Shown here: positions 17,748 through 26,609 of the stretch, in pieces
Layout of the letters: the number at the start of each line of letters is the position of its first letter
Position numbering within the stretch: the stretch's first letter is position 1
DNA from: Halochromatium glycolicum
GTDB taxonomy: Bacteria > Pseudomonadota > Gammaproteobacteria > Chromatiales > Chromatiaceae
Assembly: GCF_016584085.1 (NCBI RefSeq)
Contig: NZ_NRSJ01000008.1
Coordinates: 62,001-126,000 of the forward strand
Reading direction: 5' to 3'
DNA length: 64,000 nucleotides
The notes under the pieces: generated by a model
What the model was told of the DNA's origin: nothing
Seen by the model: the letters and a program-made list of their open reading frames with translations, nothing else
The model's database searches: none
Program-made: the position numbers and the translations under genes

Positions 17748-18284
17748 CTAGGGGGTGTCGGTCTTGCTGCTCGGCGTCAGGGTATGAGCGCCGCTTAGAA
17801 GAGAGCCGGCCCTGCCGCTGGCGCCGCGGGCGTCGGCGATCGAGATCAGCCAGTAGGCCAAGCCGAGACCGAGGATGACGCTGCCCATTCCGACGAGGTC
17901 CAGGGCCGAGTACTCCTCCATGTCCAGGATGATGAGCTTCCGAGAGATCGCCATGATGGCCGTGGCGACTACGAGCTTCATCGGGAAGACGTCAGCACGG
18001 ATGTACAACGTGATGTTGGAGAAGATCTCGTAGGCGATCAGCACAGCCAGGAACGCCCCGAACGTCTTGATGATGTCCGGGATCAGGAAGTACGGCGGGG
18101 TAGCCAGATTCAGGTAGATGGTGTGGATGACGCTGGCGACGCCGACCAGGATGACCACCACCATCGCGATCGCCAGCAGGTAGGCTGCCAAGCGCATGAC
18201 GCGATGCAGCCAGCGCAGGATGAAGTCACGTTCATTCGTCGGCAGTTCCTGATGGGCGCTCAGATTGTCTTTCGGCTCCGTCAT
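17748..18284 (-). CDS. PsiE-like (phosphate-starvation-inducible) inner-membrane protein
   Basis: 178 residues from ATG 18284. A longer open frame upstream overlaps the methyltransferase gene and is unlikely. A cytoplasmic N-terminus (NERDFILRWLHRVMRLA) is followed by four membrane segments, for example LAIAMVVVILVGVASVI, IKTFGAFLAVLIAYEIF, KLVVATAIMAISRKLIIL and MGSVILGLGLAYWLISI. The pattern and ISRKLIILD segment fit the PsiE family, whose biochemical role is unknown. It is in the minus-strand cluster between nrdA and nrdB. The C-terminal 25 residues are low complexity. Confidence 0.75.
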   Translation of the reverse strand: MTEPKDNLSAHQELPTNERDFILRWLHRVMRLAAYLLAIAMVVVILVGVASVIHTIYLNLATPPYFLIPDIIKTFGAFLAVLIAYEIFSNITLYIRADVFPMKLVVATAIMAISRKLIILDMEEYSALDLVGMGSVILGLGLAYWLISIADARGASGRAGSLLSGAHTLTPSSKTDTP

Positions 18285-18354
18285 AGGTGATGCGCTCGCT
18301 TGCAAAGGTGAATCGGTTGGCTGGCATCCGCGGTTTGCTCGCCTCCCGCGCGGT

Positions 18355-19005
18355 TCAGGGACACAGGAACGGCGACCCTTCGTCAAGGCTTGAGATCAGA
18401 TCCGGTTGCGGGGCGCTCTTAGGGGAAGCCGCTTCGACGGTTTCATTCCCCCATTGCTGCCAGTGTGGGCGCGGAAATCGTGCGAACAGCTCCAGGTAGG
18501 GGCCTGGTGAGCAGCGCTCGATCAGCTCGTAGACCTCCTCGGGTTTGCGCGAGTGCTCGCGCTTGCGGGTTGCCAGCAGGTTCACTTGGGTACGGCCGGG
18601 CGCGAGCGTGCGCAGGCTGCCGCGCACCCCGAACAACAGCAGCTCGGTGACGTTACGGAAGTAGAACCCGACACCGCGCCCGTCCGGTCCACCATCCCTG
18701 CGAACCTTGTACCAGACCAGATTCGTCTTGTAGGTGAAGCCCCAAGCCTGCATCACCTGCAGCCCCTCGGCGAGCAGCGCATTCGGCACCCACAGGTAGA
18801 GATGGGCCGAATCGGTGCATAACTGACTGATCGGCAAGGCGCTGATCGCTTCCAGGTCAAGGGTCGGATAGCGCAGCAGGCGCTGGTGCTCCGGTGCCAT
18901 CTTCCCGGTGCGGTTCTGGAACCGCCAAGGCGGGTCCGCGAGCAGCGTCGTGAAGCGTCCCTCGACGCGGTGCATTAGATCCACCGCAGGGGGCAAATCG
19001 CTCAT
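18355..19005 (-). CDS. MT-A70 family N6-adenine methyltransferase
   Basis: 216 residues from ATG 19005, with GAGG 6 nt upstream. An ATG at 19032, overlapping the preceding gene's stop as ATGA, would add nine residues. The catalytic DPPW motif is in TLLADPPWRFQNR. SADLYLWV-type (SAHLYLWVPN), NLVWYKVRRDG and EHSRKPEEVYELIER segments follow MT-A70 enzymes from phages and bacteria. The family methylates adenine in DNA or RNA. No restriction nuclease or specificity gene is adjacent, so it would be an orphan methylase. It sits between the DUF1622 and psiE-like genes inside the nrdA-nrdB interval. Confidence 0.85.
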   Translation of the reverse strand: MSDLPPAVDLMHRVEGRFTTLLADPPWRFQNRTGKMAPEHQRLLRYPTLDLEAISALPISQLCTDSAHLYLWVPNALLAEGLQVMQAWGFTYKTNLVWYKVRRDGGPDGRGVGFYFRNVTELLLFGVRGSLRTLAPGRTQVNLLATRKREHSRKPEEVYELIERCSPGPYLELFARFPRPHWQQWGNETVEAASPKSAPQPDLISSLDEGSPFLCP

Positions 19006-19018
19006 CGCTCGCCTCGGC

Positions 19019-19378
19019 TCACTCTGTTTCATCGGCCTTCTGCCAAGGCCAGCGGCCGGTCAATTCCAGCTCCAGTGTGACGCTCAAGAAGGTCCGGATC
19101 AGCACGATGATCGCCAGCACCCCGACCGTCTGGAAGGTGAGCTCCACGGCGACCGTATGCACGATATCGGCCGCGACCAGGAACTCGAGGCCGAGCAAGA
19201 TCCCGCGCCCGAGCACTAGCCGCACCTCCTCGTAGGCCGAGCGCACCGACCGCTGCTGCAGCAAACGCACTACGAATAGCACGACCACGAACAGACTGAC
19301 GGCGCCGATGATGCCGACTCCAACCGCCTCGACGAAGGCGGCGACCCACTCGGCAGCTGGCTTGATCAACTCGGTCAT
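19019..19378 (-). CDS. DUF1622 membrane protein
   Basis: 119 residues with three membrane segments: VGVGIIGAVSLFVVVLFVV, GILLGLEFLVAADIVHTVAV and LAIIVLIRTFLSVTLELEL. The VLGRGILLGLEFLVAADI block followed by VGVLAIIVLIRTFLS is the signature of DUF1622, small inner-membrane proteins of unknown function. Its stop overlaps a possible upstream start of the MT-A70 gene (ATGA), suggesting translational coupling in the same operon. Repeat E copy 2 separates it from nrdA. Confidence 0.85.
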   Translation of the reverse strand: MTELIKPAAEWVAAFVEAVGVGIIGAVSLFVVVLFVVRLLQQRSVRSAYEEVRLVLGRGILLGLEFLVAADIVHTVAVELTFQTVGVLAIIVLIRTFLSVTLELELTGRWPWQKADETE

Positions 19379-19487
19379 TGCATGAACCTGCGCATCCAGC
19401 TGATGCGGTTATGGAATAGGGGCAGTCCGCTGCGACTGCCGTGCAGGTGTTGAGGGCCTTGCAGGCTCGAATGCTCGAACACCGCTG

Positions 19488-19600
19488 CGCCGCCACCCCG
19501 AGCGGCTGTCGGGCGGCGTCGATCGCCAGGATGGCGATCGCCGAGCCTACAAGGACGTATTCACGGCGTCCGCCCGACAGCCGCTCGGGGTGGCGGCGCG
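19488..19600. repeat. Long structured hairpin repeat E, copy 2
   Basis: The outer arms of 30 bp are perfectly complementary (CGCCGCCACCCCGAGCGGCT... against ...AGCCGCTCGGGGTGGCGGCG). An inner hairpin (GATCGCCA/TGGCGATC) and the core GCCTACAAGGACGTATTCAC, followed by GGCGTCC, match copy 1 at 10051-10150. It lies 3' of nrdA and 5' of the DUF1622 gene, and would form a very stable RNA stem between them. Confidence 0.75.
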
Positions 19601-19688
19601 ACCCTGGCACCAGGGCTCGAGCCCAGCCGCCCCCAGCGGCTGATGTAGCATCCTGCCCCGAGCTCCGCGACCTCCGCTCCTCAAGACC

Positions 19689-22646
19689 TCACTGACAGCT
19701 CTCACACTCCGGATCATCGATCGCACAGGCCTGCGGCGCTGCGCTCGCGGTCGCCGGCTTGCCGCCGCCATTCGACTTCGCCTTCCCCGGCGAGACATAG
19801 CTACCACCAACCGCCGACAGCCGATTCGCCTTGCTCGAATCATCCATCGTCGACTTCTCGACATGGGTCGCGCCCATTGAGCGCAGGTAATAGGTCGTCT
19901 TCAGCCCCCGGACCCAGGCCAGCTTGTATAGATTATCGAGCTTCTTGCCCGATGGCTCGCTCATGTACAGGTTCAGGCTCTGCGCCTGATCCAGCCACTT
20001 CTGCCGCCGGCTGCCGGCCTCGACCAGCCAGCGCGGATCGATCTCGAACGCGGTCGCATACAACGCCTTGAGCTCATCCGGAATGCGCTCGATCTGCTGC
20101 ACGCTGCCGTCGTAGTACTTCAGATCGCTGACCATCACGCTGTCCCAGAGCCCCAGCGCCTTCAGGTCCTCGACCAGGAACGGATTGACCACCGTGAACT
20201 CGCCCGAGAGGTTCGACTTCACGAACAGGTTCTGATAGGTCGGCTCGATCGACTGGCCGACACCAACGATGTTGCTGATCGTCGCGGTCGGCGCGATCGC
20301 CATGCAGTTGCTGTTGCGCATCCCGACCTGGCGCACGCGCTCACGCAGGCCGCCCCAGTCGAGCGTCGTATCGGTATCCATCTCCAGATAGCCGCCGCGC
20401 CCCGCGGCCAACCGCTCGATGCTGTCGATCGGCAGGATGCCCTGGCTCCAGAGGCTGCCATCGAAGCTTTGATAGCGCCCGCGCTCGGCGGCCAGCTCGG
20501 TGCTGGCCTCGATCGCGTAGTACGAGAGCATCTCCATGCTCTGATCGGCGAAGCGCACCGCCTCTTGGCTCGCGTAGGGGAGGCGCAGCTGGTAGAGCGC
20601 ATCCTGAAAGCCCATCAGCCCGAGCCCGACCGGACGGTGGCGCAGGTTCGCGTTGCGCGCCTGCGGCACGTTGTAGAAGTTGTAGTCGATCACGTTGTCG
20701 AGCATGCGCATCGCCGTGCGCACCGTCTTGCGCAGCCGCTCGGTATCGAGCCCGCGCTCGGTCACATGCGCGGCCAGGTTGACCGAGCCCAGGTTGCAGA
20801 CCGCGATCTCCTGATCGTTGGTGTGCAAGGTGATCTCGGTGCAGAGGTTGGAGCTGTGCACCTGGCCGACGTGCTGATTGGTGTAGCGCAGGTTGCACGG
20901 GTCCTTGAAGGTCAGCCAGGGATGGCCGGTCTCGAACAGCATCGCCAGCATCTTGCGCCAGAGATCGACCGCCTTGACCCGCTTGCTGACCTTCAGCTCA
21001 CCGCGCGCGGCGCGTTCCTCATAGGCCAGATAGGCCTGCTCGAACGCCTGACCGGTCAGGTCGTGCAGGTCCGGCGTCTCGTCGGGCGAGAACAACGTCC
21101 AGTGCGCGTCCTCGGCGACCCGCTTCATGAACAGGTCCGGCACCCAGTTGGCGGTGTTCATATCGTGCGTGCGCCGCCGGTCGTCGCCGGTATTCTTGCG
21201 CAGCTCGACGAACTCCTCGATGTCGATGTGCCAGGTCTCGAGATAGGCGCAGACCGCGCCCTTGCGCTTGCCGCCCTGGTTGACGGCCACCGCGGTATCG
21301 TTGGCGACCTTCAAGAAGGGCACCACACCCTGGCTCTTGCCGTTGGTGCCCTTGATGTGCGCGCCCATGCCGCGCACGCGGCTCCAGTCGTTGCCGAGGC
21401 CGCCGGCGAACTTGGACAGCAGCGCATTGTCCTTGATCGCGCCGTAGATGCCGTCGAGATCGTCCGGCACCGTGGTCAGGTAGCAGGAGCTGAGCTGCGG
21501 GCGCAGCGTGCCGGAGTTGAACAGGGTCGGCGTGCTGCTCATGAAGTCGAAGCTCGAGAGCAGCTCGTAGAACTCGATCGCGCGCTCCTCGCGGTCGATC
21601 TCGTTGATCGCGAGCCCCATCGCGACGCGCATGAAGAACGCCTGCGGCAATTCGATGCGCGGCCCCTCGGCGGTATGGATGAAATAGCGGTCATAGAGCG
21701 TCTGCAGCCCGAGATAGTTGAACTGCAGGTCGCGCTCCGGCTTGAGCGCGGCGCCGAGGCGAGCCAGATCGAATTGCCGCAGCTGCTTGTCGAGCAGCTC
21801 CCGATCGCCGGCGGTCTTGATGTAGGCGGCGAAATAGTCGGCGTAGCGCGCGCCCATCTCGGCTTGCGTCTCGACGCCGACCGCCATGCCGAGCTCACCG
21901 AGCGCCTCGCGCCGGAGGCTGTCGAGCAGGAGGCGGGCGGCGGCCCGGCTGTAGGCCGGCTCGCGCTCGATCAACGCCCGCGCCGACATCACCAACGCCT
22001 GGCCGACATCGGCCTCGTTGACCCCATCGAACAGGTTGCGCAGGGTGTCGGCGAGGATCGCCTCTGGATCGACGCCATCGAGCCCGGTGGCTGCCTCCTC
22101 GACCAGCCGGCGCAGACGCTCGGTATCCAACGGCCGGGTGCTGCCGTCGGCGAGGGTGACGTTCAGCCCCGGCGTTGCGTCACCGGCGGGGCCGGCGGCG
22201 GCCGCCTTCTCGGCCCGCTCACGGGCCCGGGCGTCGCGATAGAGCACGTAGTCGCGTGCCACCTTGTGCTCACCGGCGCGCATCAGCGCGAGCTCGACCT
22301 GGTCCTGGATGTCCTCGATATGGACGGTGCCGCCGCCCGGCAGCCGCCGGGTCAGCGCGGCGACGACCTGCTCGGCGAGTTCGTCGACCAGATGGTGGAT
22401 GCGGCTGGAAGCGGCCGCGCCGCTGCCCTCGACCGCGAGGAAGGCCTTGGTCATCGCGACCTTGATCTTGCTCGGGTCGAAATGGGTGACCTTGCCATTG
22501 CGCCGGATCACCTGGACCTGGCCCGGCCTGTGGGCCGCGGTCTCGGTGCTCGGGCTCAGCTCGGGTGAGGTCCCCTGCTGCCGCTGCGTGGGCGACTCGG
22601 CGTCCGGCCGGTGCGGTGTCTGAACGGTCTCGTCGGCAGCAGTCAT
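19689..22646 (-). CDS. nrdA: Class Ia ribonucleotide reductase, alpha (catalytic) subunit
   Basis: 985 residues. An N-terminal ATP-cone (about 45-140, QVIRRNGKVTHFDPSKI) and a second degenerate cone (about 165-245) precede the ten-stranded barrel. Active-site parts are all visible: QLSSCYLTTV and AVCNLGSVNLA hold the redox Cys pair, SSNLCTEITL holds the thiyl-radical Cys with its Asn and Glu, and the C-terminal shuttle is in PECESCQ. The protein is longer than E. coli NrdA (about 760) because of the N-terminal cones and a tail of about 60 residues. ATP/dATP at the cone sets overall activity. A pair of NrdR boxes lies upstream. Confidence 0.97.
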   Translation of the reverse strand: MTAADETVQTPHRPDAESPTQRQQGTSPELSPSTETAAHRPGQVQVIRRNGKVTHFDPSKIKVAMTKAFLAVEGSGAAASSRIHHLVDELAEQVVAALTRRLPGGGTVHIEDIQDQVELALMRAGEHKVARDYVLYRDARARERAEKAAAAGPAGDATPGLNVTLADGSTRPLDTERLRRLVEEAATGLDGVDPEAILADTLRNLFDGVNEADVGQALVMSARALIEREPAYSRAAARLLLDSLRREALGELGMAVGVETQAEMGARYADYFAAYIKTAGDRELLDKQLRQFDLARLGAALKPERDLQFNYLGLQTLYDRYFIHTAEGPRIELPQAFFMRVAMGLAINEIDREERAIEFYELLSSFDFMSSTPTLFNSGTLRPQLSSCYLTTVPDDLDGIYGAIKDNALLSKFAGGLGNDWSRVRGMGAHIKGTNGKSQGVVPFLKVANDTAVAVNQGGKRKGAVCAYLETWHIDIEEFVELRKNTGDDRRRTHDMNTANWVPDLFMKRVAEDAHWTLFSPDETPDLHDLTGQAFEQAYLAYEERAARGELKVSKRVKAVDLWRKMLAMLFETGHPWLTFKDPCNLRYTNQHVGQVHSSNLCTEITLHTNDQEIAVCNLGSVNLAAHVTERGLDTERLRKTVRTAMRMLDNVIDYNFYNVPQARNANLRHRPVGLGLMGFQDALYQLRLPYASQEAVRFADQSMEMLSYYAIEASTELAAERGRYQSFDGSLWSQGILPIDSIERLAAGRGGYLEMDTDTTLDWGGLRERVRQVGMRNSNCMAIAPTATISNIVGVGQSIEPTYQNLFVKSNLSGEFTVVNPFLVEDLKALGLWDSVMVSDLKYYDGSVQQIERIPDELKALYATAFEIDPRWLVEAGSRRQKWLDQAQSLNLYMSEPSGKKLDNLYKLAWVRGLKTTYYLRSMGATHVEKSTMDDSSKANRLSAVGGSYVSPGKAKSNGGGKPATASAAPQACAIDDPECESCQ

Positions 22647-22792
22647 GGCTTCGTCCTCGGGTGATGGTCGGTCGTCACGGCGCAGATCGCTGGCGACGCA
22701 GCAAGGCAGGGGCGCGTCGAGGCTGCGCCGGCTGCACCGCGTGTGCGCGACAGTGAATGCTTGAGCGTGCGAGTCGGGTGATCGCTGTCTGG

Positions 22793-22840
22793 GCTCAATA
22801 TATACCCAGTGTCAATCATGTCAACCACAATATCTTGTGC
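22793..22840 (-). promoter_or_regulatory. Tandem NrdR boxes upstream of nrdA
   Basis: Two 16-bp sites resemble the NrdR consensus acaCwATATwTwGtgt. 22825-22840 reads CCACAATATCTTGTGC and is nearly palindromic. 22793-22808 reads GCTCAATATATACCCA, with a strong left half. Their starts are 32 bp apart, three helical turns, the spacing normal for cooperative NrdR binding. They lie about 150-190 bp upstream of nrdA, where the minus-strand promoter should be. NrdR is the ATP/dATP-sensing repressor of RNR genes. Its gene is not in the window. Confidence 0.75.
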
Positions 22841-23203
22841 TTTGTCTGCGCATAGGCTCTGGACAGGCTATGCAAGATTTGTGGATAACTCGCGCGAAAA
22901 CCGCGATGGTGCGCGCCGTTGAGGGATTGGCTTGTGGACAGATTGCGAGGGCTGAAACCCCGGCGCTGCTGCAGCGACGATGGCCGATTCAGGTCATCCC
23001 GGAGACCAGTGCTCGGTGAGATTGCAAGCAGGCCGCGATGCCGCTTTCGCAAGCGAAGGAGGCTGGCGCTATACTCGCGCGCACCTGGTCGACAACAGCA
23101 CAAACAACAGCGGCCGGGCTGGGCGCAAGCAACCATCGCGTGATGACCGTTCAAGCGGGTCAAGCGCGTAGACCATCTAGGCTGCCAAAAACCGGAGGAA
23201 AGC

Positions 23204-24001
23204 ATGGATCGACGCCAGCTGCGATTCAGCGCCGCACTGCTGAGCGCTGCCCTGACACCGGTGCTCTGGGCGGAGGGGCTCTGGGCGGACACCCCTGCCG
23301 AGATCGCCGAGCGCGAGTACGACGAGGTGCTGTCGCTGACCCCGAGCGTTGAGCGCGGGCGGCAGGTCTACCTCACCTGCGCCGTCTGCCATCTACCCGA
23401 GGGATGGGGCAGCACGGACGGCACCTATCCGCAGATTGCGGGCCAACTGCGCACGGTCACCATCAAGCAACTGGCCGATTTCCGCGCCGGTAACCGCGAA
23501 AACCCGCTAATGTATCCCTTCTCGGTGCCGTTGATCCTTGGCGGACCACAGGAGATCGCCGATGTGGCGGCCTATGTCGCGCAACTGCCGATGACTCCGA
23601 ACAATGGGCTCGGGCCGGGGACCGATCTCGAGCTCGGGGCGGAACTGTACGAGCGGCACTGCGCCGATTGCCATGGTGCGAAGGGCGAGGGTGACGCAGA
23701 AGAACATATCCCGGCTATCGCCGGGCAGCACTACGCCTATCTGATGCGTCAGTTCGACGCCATCCGCAGCGGCGAGCGGAAGAATGCCGATTCCAAGATG
23801 ACTGACGAGATCAAAGACCTCTCTGCGGCTGAACGGGCGGCGGTGCTCGATTACACGGCCCGGCTCAGGCCGGACCCGGCCAAACTTGCGGCCGATGGCT
23901 GGCTCAATCCGGATTTCCCACACTATATGCGCGACGCGCTGGGTCTCCATGCCGTACCGCCCACGCATCGCCCGCCGTCCGCAACGACCGAAAGGCCCTG
24001 A
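23204..24001 (+). CDS. Exported diheme cytochrome c, cytochrome c4-like
   Basis: 265 residues, ATG preceded by GGAGGAAAGC. A signal peptide ends near residue 28 (LWADTPAE). Two tandem class I domains each carry one haem: CAVCH (59-63) and CADCH (153-157). MYPFSVPL and NADSKM supply candidate axial Met residues. The PQIAGQ and PAIAGQHYAYLMRQFDAIRSG segments are characteristic of cytochrome c4. These proteins carry electrons in the periplasm to terminal oxidases. The C-terminal 35 residues (after RPDP) are an extension. The gene appears monocistronic, with repeat C following it. Confidence 0.9.
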   Translation: MDRRQLRFSAALLSAALTPVLWAEGLWADTPAEIAEREYDEVLSLTPSVERGRQVYLTCAVCHLPEGWGSTDGTYPQIAGQLRTVTIKQLADFRAGNRENPLMYPFSVPLILGGPQEIADVAAYVAQLPMTPNNGLGPGTDLELGAELYERHCADCHGAKGEGDAEEHIPAIAGQHYAYLMRQFDAIRSGERKNADSKMTDEIKDLSAAERAAVLDYTARLRPDPAKLAADGWLNPDFPHYMRDALGLHAVPPTHRPPSATTERP

Positions 24002-24035
24002 CAGGATGGCCTCTGGAGGCGAGCGACCCTACTTG

Positions 24036-24120
24036 TTAGAGGCCCTAACAGAACGGCTCCTATGGCCATTAAATCAGGAGCTTGCGCGAGTCAAACGGCC
24101 GTTTTGAGCGTGCCTCTTAG
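24036..24120 (-). repeat. Interspersed repeat C, copy 2
   Basis: Inverted copy (starts TTAGAGGCCCTAACAGAACG). It fills the gap between two convergent genes and ends on the TAA stop of the diguanylate cyclase (24117-24119). Confidence 0.8.
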
Positions 24121-25937
24121 GCAATCCCCTGTCCGGCAACGCGGTAGCAATTGCGCCCGGCCCGCTTGGCCTCGTAGAGGGCCGTGTCGGCGCGATGGAT
24201 CAGCGCATCGATTGCTTCGTCTGGATGCCGCTCGGCGAGGCCGAGGCTTGCCGTGACCCGCAGTGGCTCGGACTCGCCGATATCGATTGGTTGCTGCTCG
24301 ATCAGCGCGTGCAAGCGCTGCGCGAGCGCGACTGCCCCGTCCAGCCCCTGACCGATCACCAGCACGAGAAACTCTTCACCCCCGAAACGCACCGGTACAT
24401 CGGCGCTGCGGCAGCTCTTGCTGATCGATTCCGCGACCTGCTCCAGCACACGGTCACCGGCACCGTGACCGTAGTGATCGTTGATCTGCTTGAAGTAATC
24501 GAGGTCGATCATCAGGGCCGCAACCGGCGGCGCCATGTTGCGCTCCTGCAGAGCAAGATGGCGCTGCAGCACGTCTTGCATGTAGAAGCGGGTGAATAGC
24601 TTGGTCAGCGGGTCGCGGATCGAGCGCTGGTAGGCGCGCTCGCGCTCGAGATCGATCGAGCGGTAGATGACCTCGCGCTCGAGCGCGACCTTCAGCGGCT
24701 CGATCATCTGCGCGATCATCTGCGCGGCGTTCTCATCGATCACAGGCTGCTCGTCGAACGTCATCAGCGCCATTGCGTCGACCACCTCGCTATCCTGCAC
24801 CGCGAGCGGGATCGCGATCACCGCAGCACCGCCAGCCCCCGACTGCATGCAGAATCCTTGCTTATGAAGCCAGTGATCCCGCAGGGCTGGGTCGTGCTGA
24901 TGCGCGCGTTCCCACTCGCCCAGCGTGTGCCCGAAGAAATGACAGGCCTCCGGTACCCGGGGCTCGATGATGCCGACAAAGCGGGCCTTGGCCTTGAGCG
25001 CGAGGAACTCCTCACTCGGCAGCTGGGCGTAGTAATCGATATGGGCCACTGGCAGACTGCGCTGGATCACGGCGAGGAGACGCGTCGCGATGTCCCTGAA
25101 ATCTCGATACAGCAACATCGTCTCGGTGATCTCGCGCAGCGTTCGATTGAGCTCCGAGAGGCGCTGGATATCGGTGTCATGCTGGCCGAGCAGATAGATC
25201 CCGCATTGGAGATGTCGCAGCTTGTCGATCATGAAATCGATCAGATGCGCCGGGATGATTGAGCCGTGCTGGGGCGCGATGGCCGCGATCGGGAAGCGCT
25301 CGAGCTGGGTCAGCGCGTAATCGAGGATATCGGTGCTCGGTATATAGTGCTCGTGGAACGGCCGCGCGGCGTTCAGGTAGGTCTCGTCGACAGCGACGAG
25401 CTGCGGCGTTGCGGTGAAACCGCCGAAGAGATCGCTGGAGAACAGGACCCGTGTATGCCAATCGAAGCTGCAGAAGGCGCCGGGAAAGTGGGCGTAGGGG
25501 GTGAAGATGAACTCGAGCGTCCGATCTTCGAGCGGCAGGCGCCAGTCATGCTCTTCGATGAGCCAGAAGGGCAGTGCCAGTCCGTAGTGCTTGAGCAAGG
25601 CATGGGCACGCCAGTGGGTGACGAGGGCGGCATCGGGACGGCTGACGAGGGCGTCGATCAGCGGCATGGACGCGGCGATATCCGGGTCCTGGTGGTGGCA
25701 TACGAACCATCGGATCGCGCCAAAGGGCACGACCTCCTCGATCTTGCGCAGGGTATGCTTGAAGGTCAGTTGGGAGCCGGGATCGAGCAGGACCGATTGA
25801 TCGCCCTGCTCGATCAGGTAGACATGGCATTGAAAGTTGTCATCGGGGATCACGTGGCCGACCCACCAGACGCGCTCGGCGATCTCGACGGCATGAGCGG
25901 TATCGGCTGCGCGGAGGGTCTCGAGGCTGGTTGGCAT
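24117..25937 (-). CDS. Diguanylate cyclase with N-terminal di-iron (ODP/flavodiiron-like) metallo-beta-lactamase-fold sensor domain
   Basis: 606 residues from ATG 25937; a TTG at 26006 would add 23. The N-terminal part (1-235) is a metallo-beta-lactamase fold with the di-iron ligand set of flavodiiron/ODP proteins: H82-x-D84-x-D86 (in HHQDPDI), H150, D169 (SSDLFGG) and H224 (PQHGSI). A GAF-like region covers about 260-420. The GGDEF domain is intact, with RDPLTKLFTR, IDLDYFKQIND and the active-site RFGGEEF. An inhibitory RxxD (RSAD) lies five residues before GGEEF. It should make c-di-GMP under control of O2, NO or redox sensed at the di-iron site, which is inferred from relatives. It is soluble, with no membrane segment. 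Confidence 0.85.
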   Translation of the reverse strand: MPTSLETLRAADTAHAVEIAERVWWVGHVIPDDNFQCHVYLIEQGDQSVLLDPGSQLTFKHTLRKIEEVVPFGAIRWFVCHHQDPDIAASMPLIDALVSRPDAALVTHWRAHALLKHYGLALPFWLIEEHDWRLPLEDRTLEFIFTPYAHFPGAFCSFDWHTRVLFSSDLFGGFTATPQLVAVDETYLNAARPFHEHYIPSTDILDYALTQLERFPIAAIAPQHGSIIPAHLIDFMIDKLRHLQCGIYLLGQHDTDIQRLSELNRTLREITETMLLYRDFRDIATRLLAVIQRSLPVAHIDYYAQLPSEEFLALKAKARFVGIIEPRVPEACHFFGHTLGEWERAHQHDPALRDHWLHKQGFCMQSGAGGAAVIAIPLAVQDSEVVDAMALMTFDEQPVIDENAAQMIAQMIEPLKVALEREVIYRSIDLERERAYQRSIRDPLTKLFTRFYMQDVLQRHLALQERNMAPPVAALMIDLDYFKQINDHYGHGAGDRVLEQVAESISKSCRSADVPVRFGGEEFLVLVIGQGLDGAVALAQRLHALIEQQPIDIGESEPLRVTASLGLAERHPDEAIDALIHRADTALYEAKRAGRNCYRVAGQGIA

Positions 25938-26006
25938 GCGTGTGAGCGTCCGGTTGAGCGGCGTCCCGTGCTGCGGGTAGGAGCGGAGTTGATTGTCTGC
26001 GGCCAA

Positions 26007-26421
26007 TCACTCGCCTGGCGGGGCCGGGCTGGTCTCGAACCTGAGCGCTGCGCCGAGCCCATCCCAACAGCATAGCGGACCTGGACGGCGAAGGGTGTCG
26101 CGCACACAGGTGGCGGGTTGAGCCGCAGGCATGGATCATCGCCACTGCCGCGCGAGCAGCGAGAGGTTGCAAAGACTGCTGGGTCGGGCAGCGCTTCTCG
26201 TCGAAGCGATGGCGGCCTGATCGCCATCCGCTCGGGGGATTCGGCAATGAATGTGACCCCGACCGCAGACAGGCCGAGTTTGCTCGTGGATAATAACGCC
26301 CTAGAGGCAGCGTTCGCGCGGTGCCCAATCGGTTGGCCGCCAGTGCCCGGGACCATCGGGGTCGTTGTTCCGGGCGGCGGGCGCCACCTCACTCACACGC
26401 CAAACTGAGCTGATCGAGCAC
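26007..26421. other. Intergenic region with no recognised gene
   Basis: About 415 bp between divergently transcribed genes. No copy of repeats A-E, no tRNA and no convincing reading frame is seen. It should hold both promoters. Confidence 0.4.
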
Positions 26422-26589
26422 ATGTCACCGAAGCGTCGCGGCCGCCGCCCCGATCTGTTCAAGGTTCTACTCACGGGTTTGACCGTCGGTATGACGTTGA
26501 CCCTCGGCTACCAGATCAGTCTCTATTACGGGGCGCAGGTTCAACCAATGGCCGAACGGGCACCGACTCCGTCGATTGTCGACGGCTGA
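26422..26589 (+). CDS. Small putative single-pass membrane protein
   Basis: 55 residues from ATG 26422: MSPKRRGRRPDLFKVLLTGL, then a hydrophobic stretch (VLLTGLTVGMTLTLGYQISL) and a short polar tail. The basic start followed by one membrane segment is plausible for a real small protein. It ends 20 bp before the oxidoreductase gene, but there is no clear ribosome site. The function is unknown. Confidence 0.4.
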   Translation: MSPKRRGRRPDLFKVLLTGLTVGMTLTLGYQISLYYGAQVQPMAERAPTPSIVDG

Positions 26590-26609
26590 TTCCCGACGCC
26601 CTGCTCGGC

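Noticed and set aside
20469..22568. Long plus-strand open frame opposite nrdA
   Set aside because: Antisense frame created by high GC. nrdA has complete family motifs on the minus strand.
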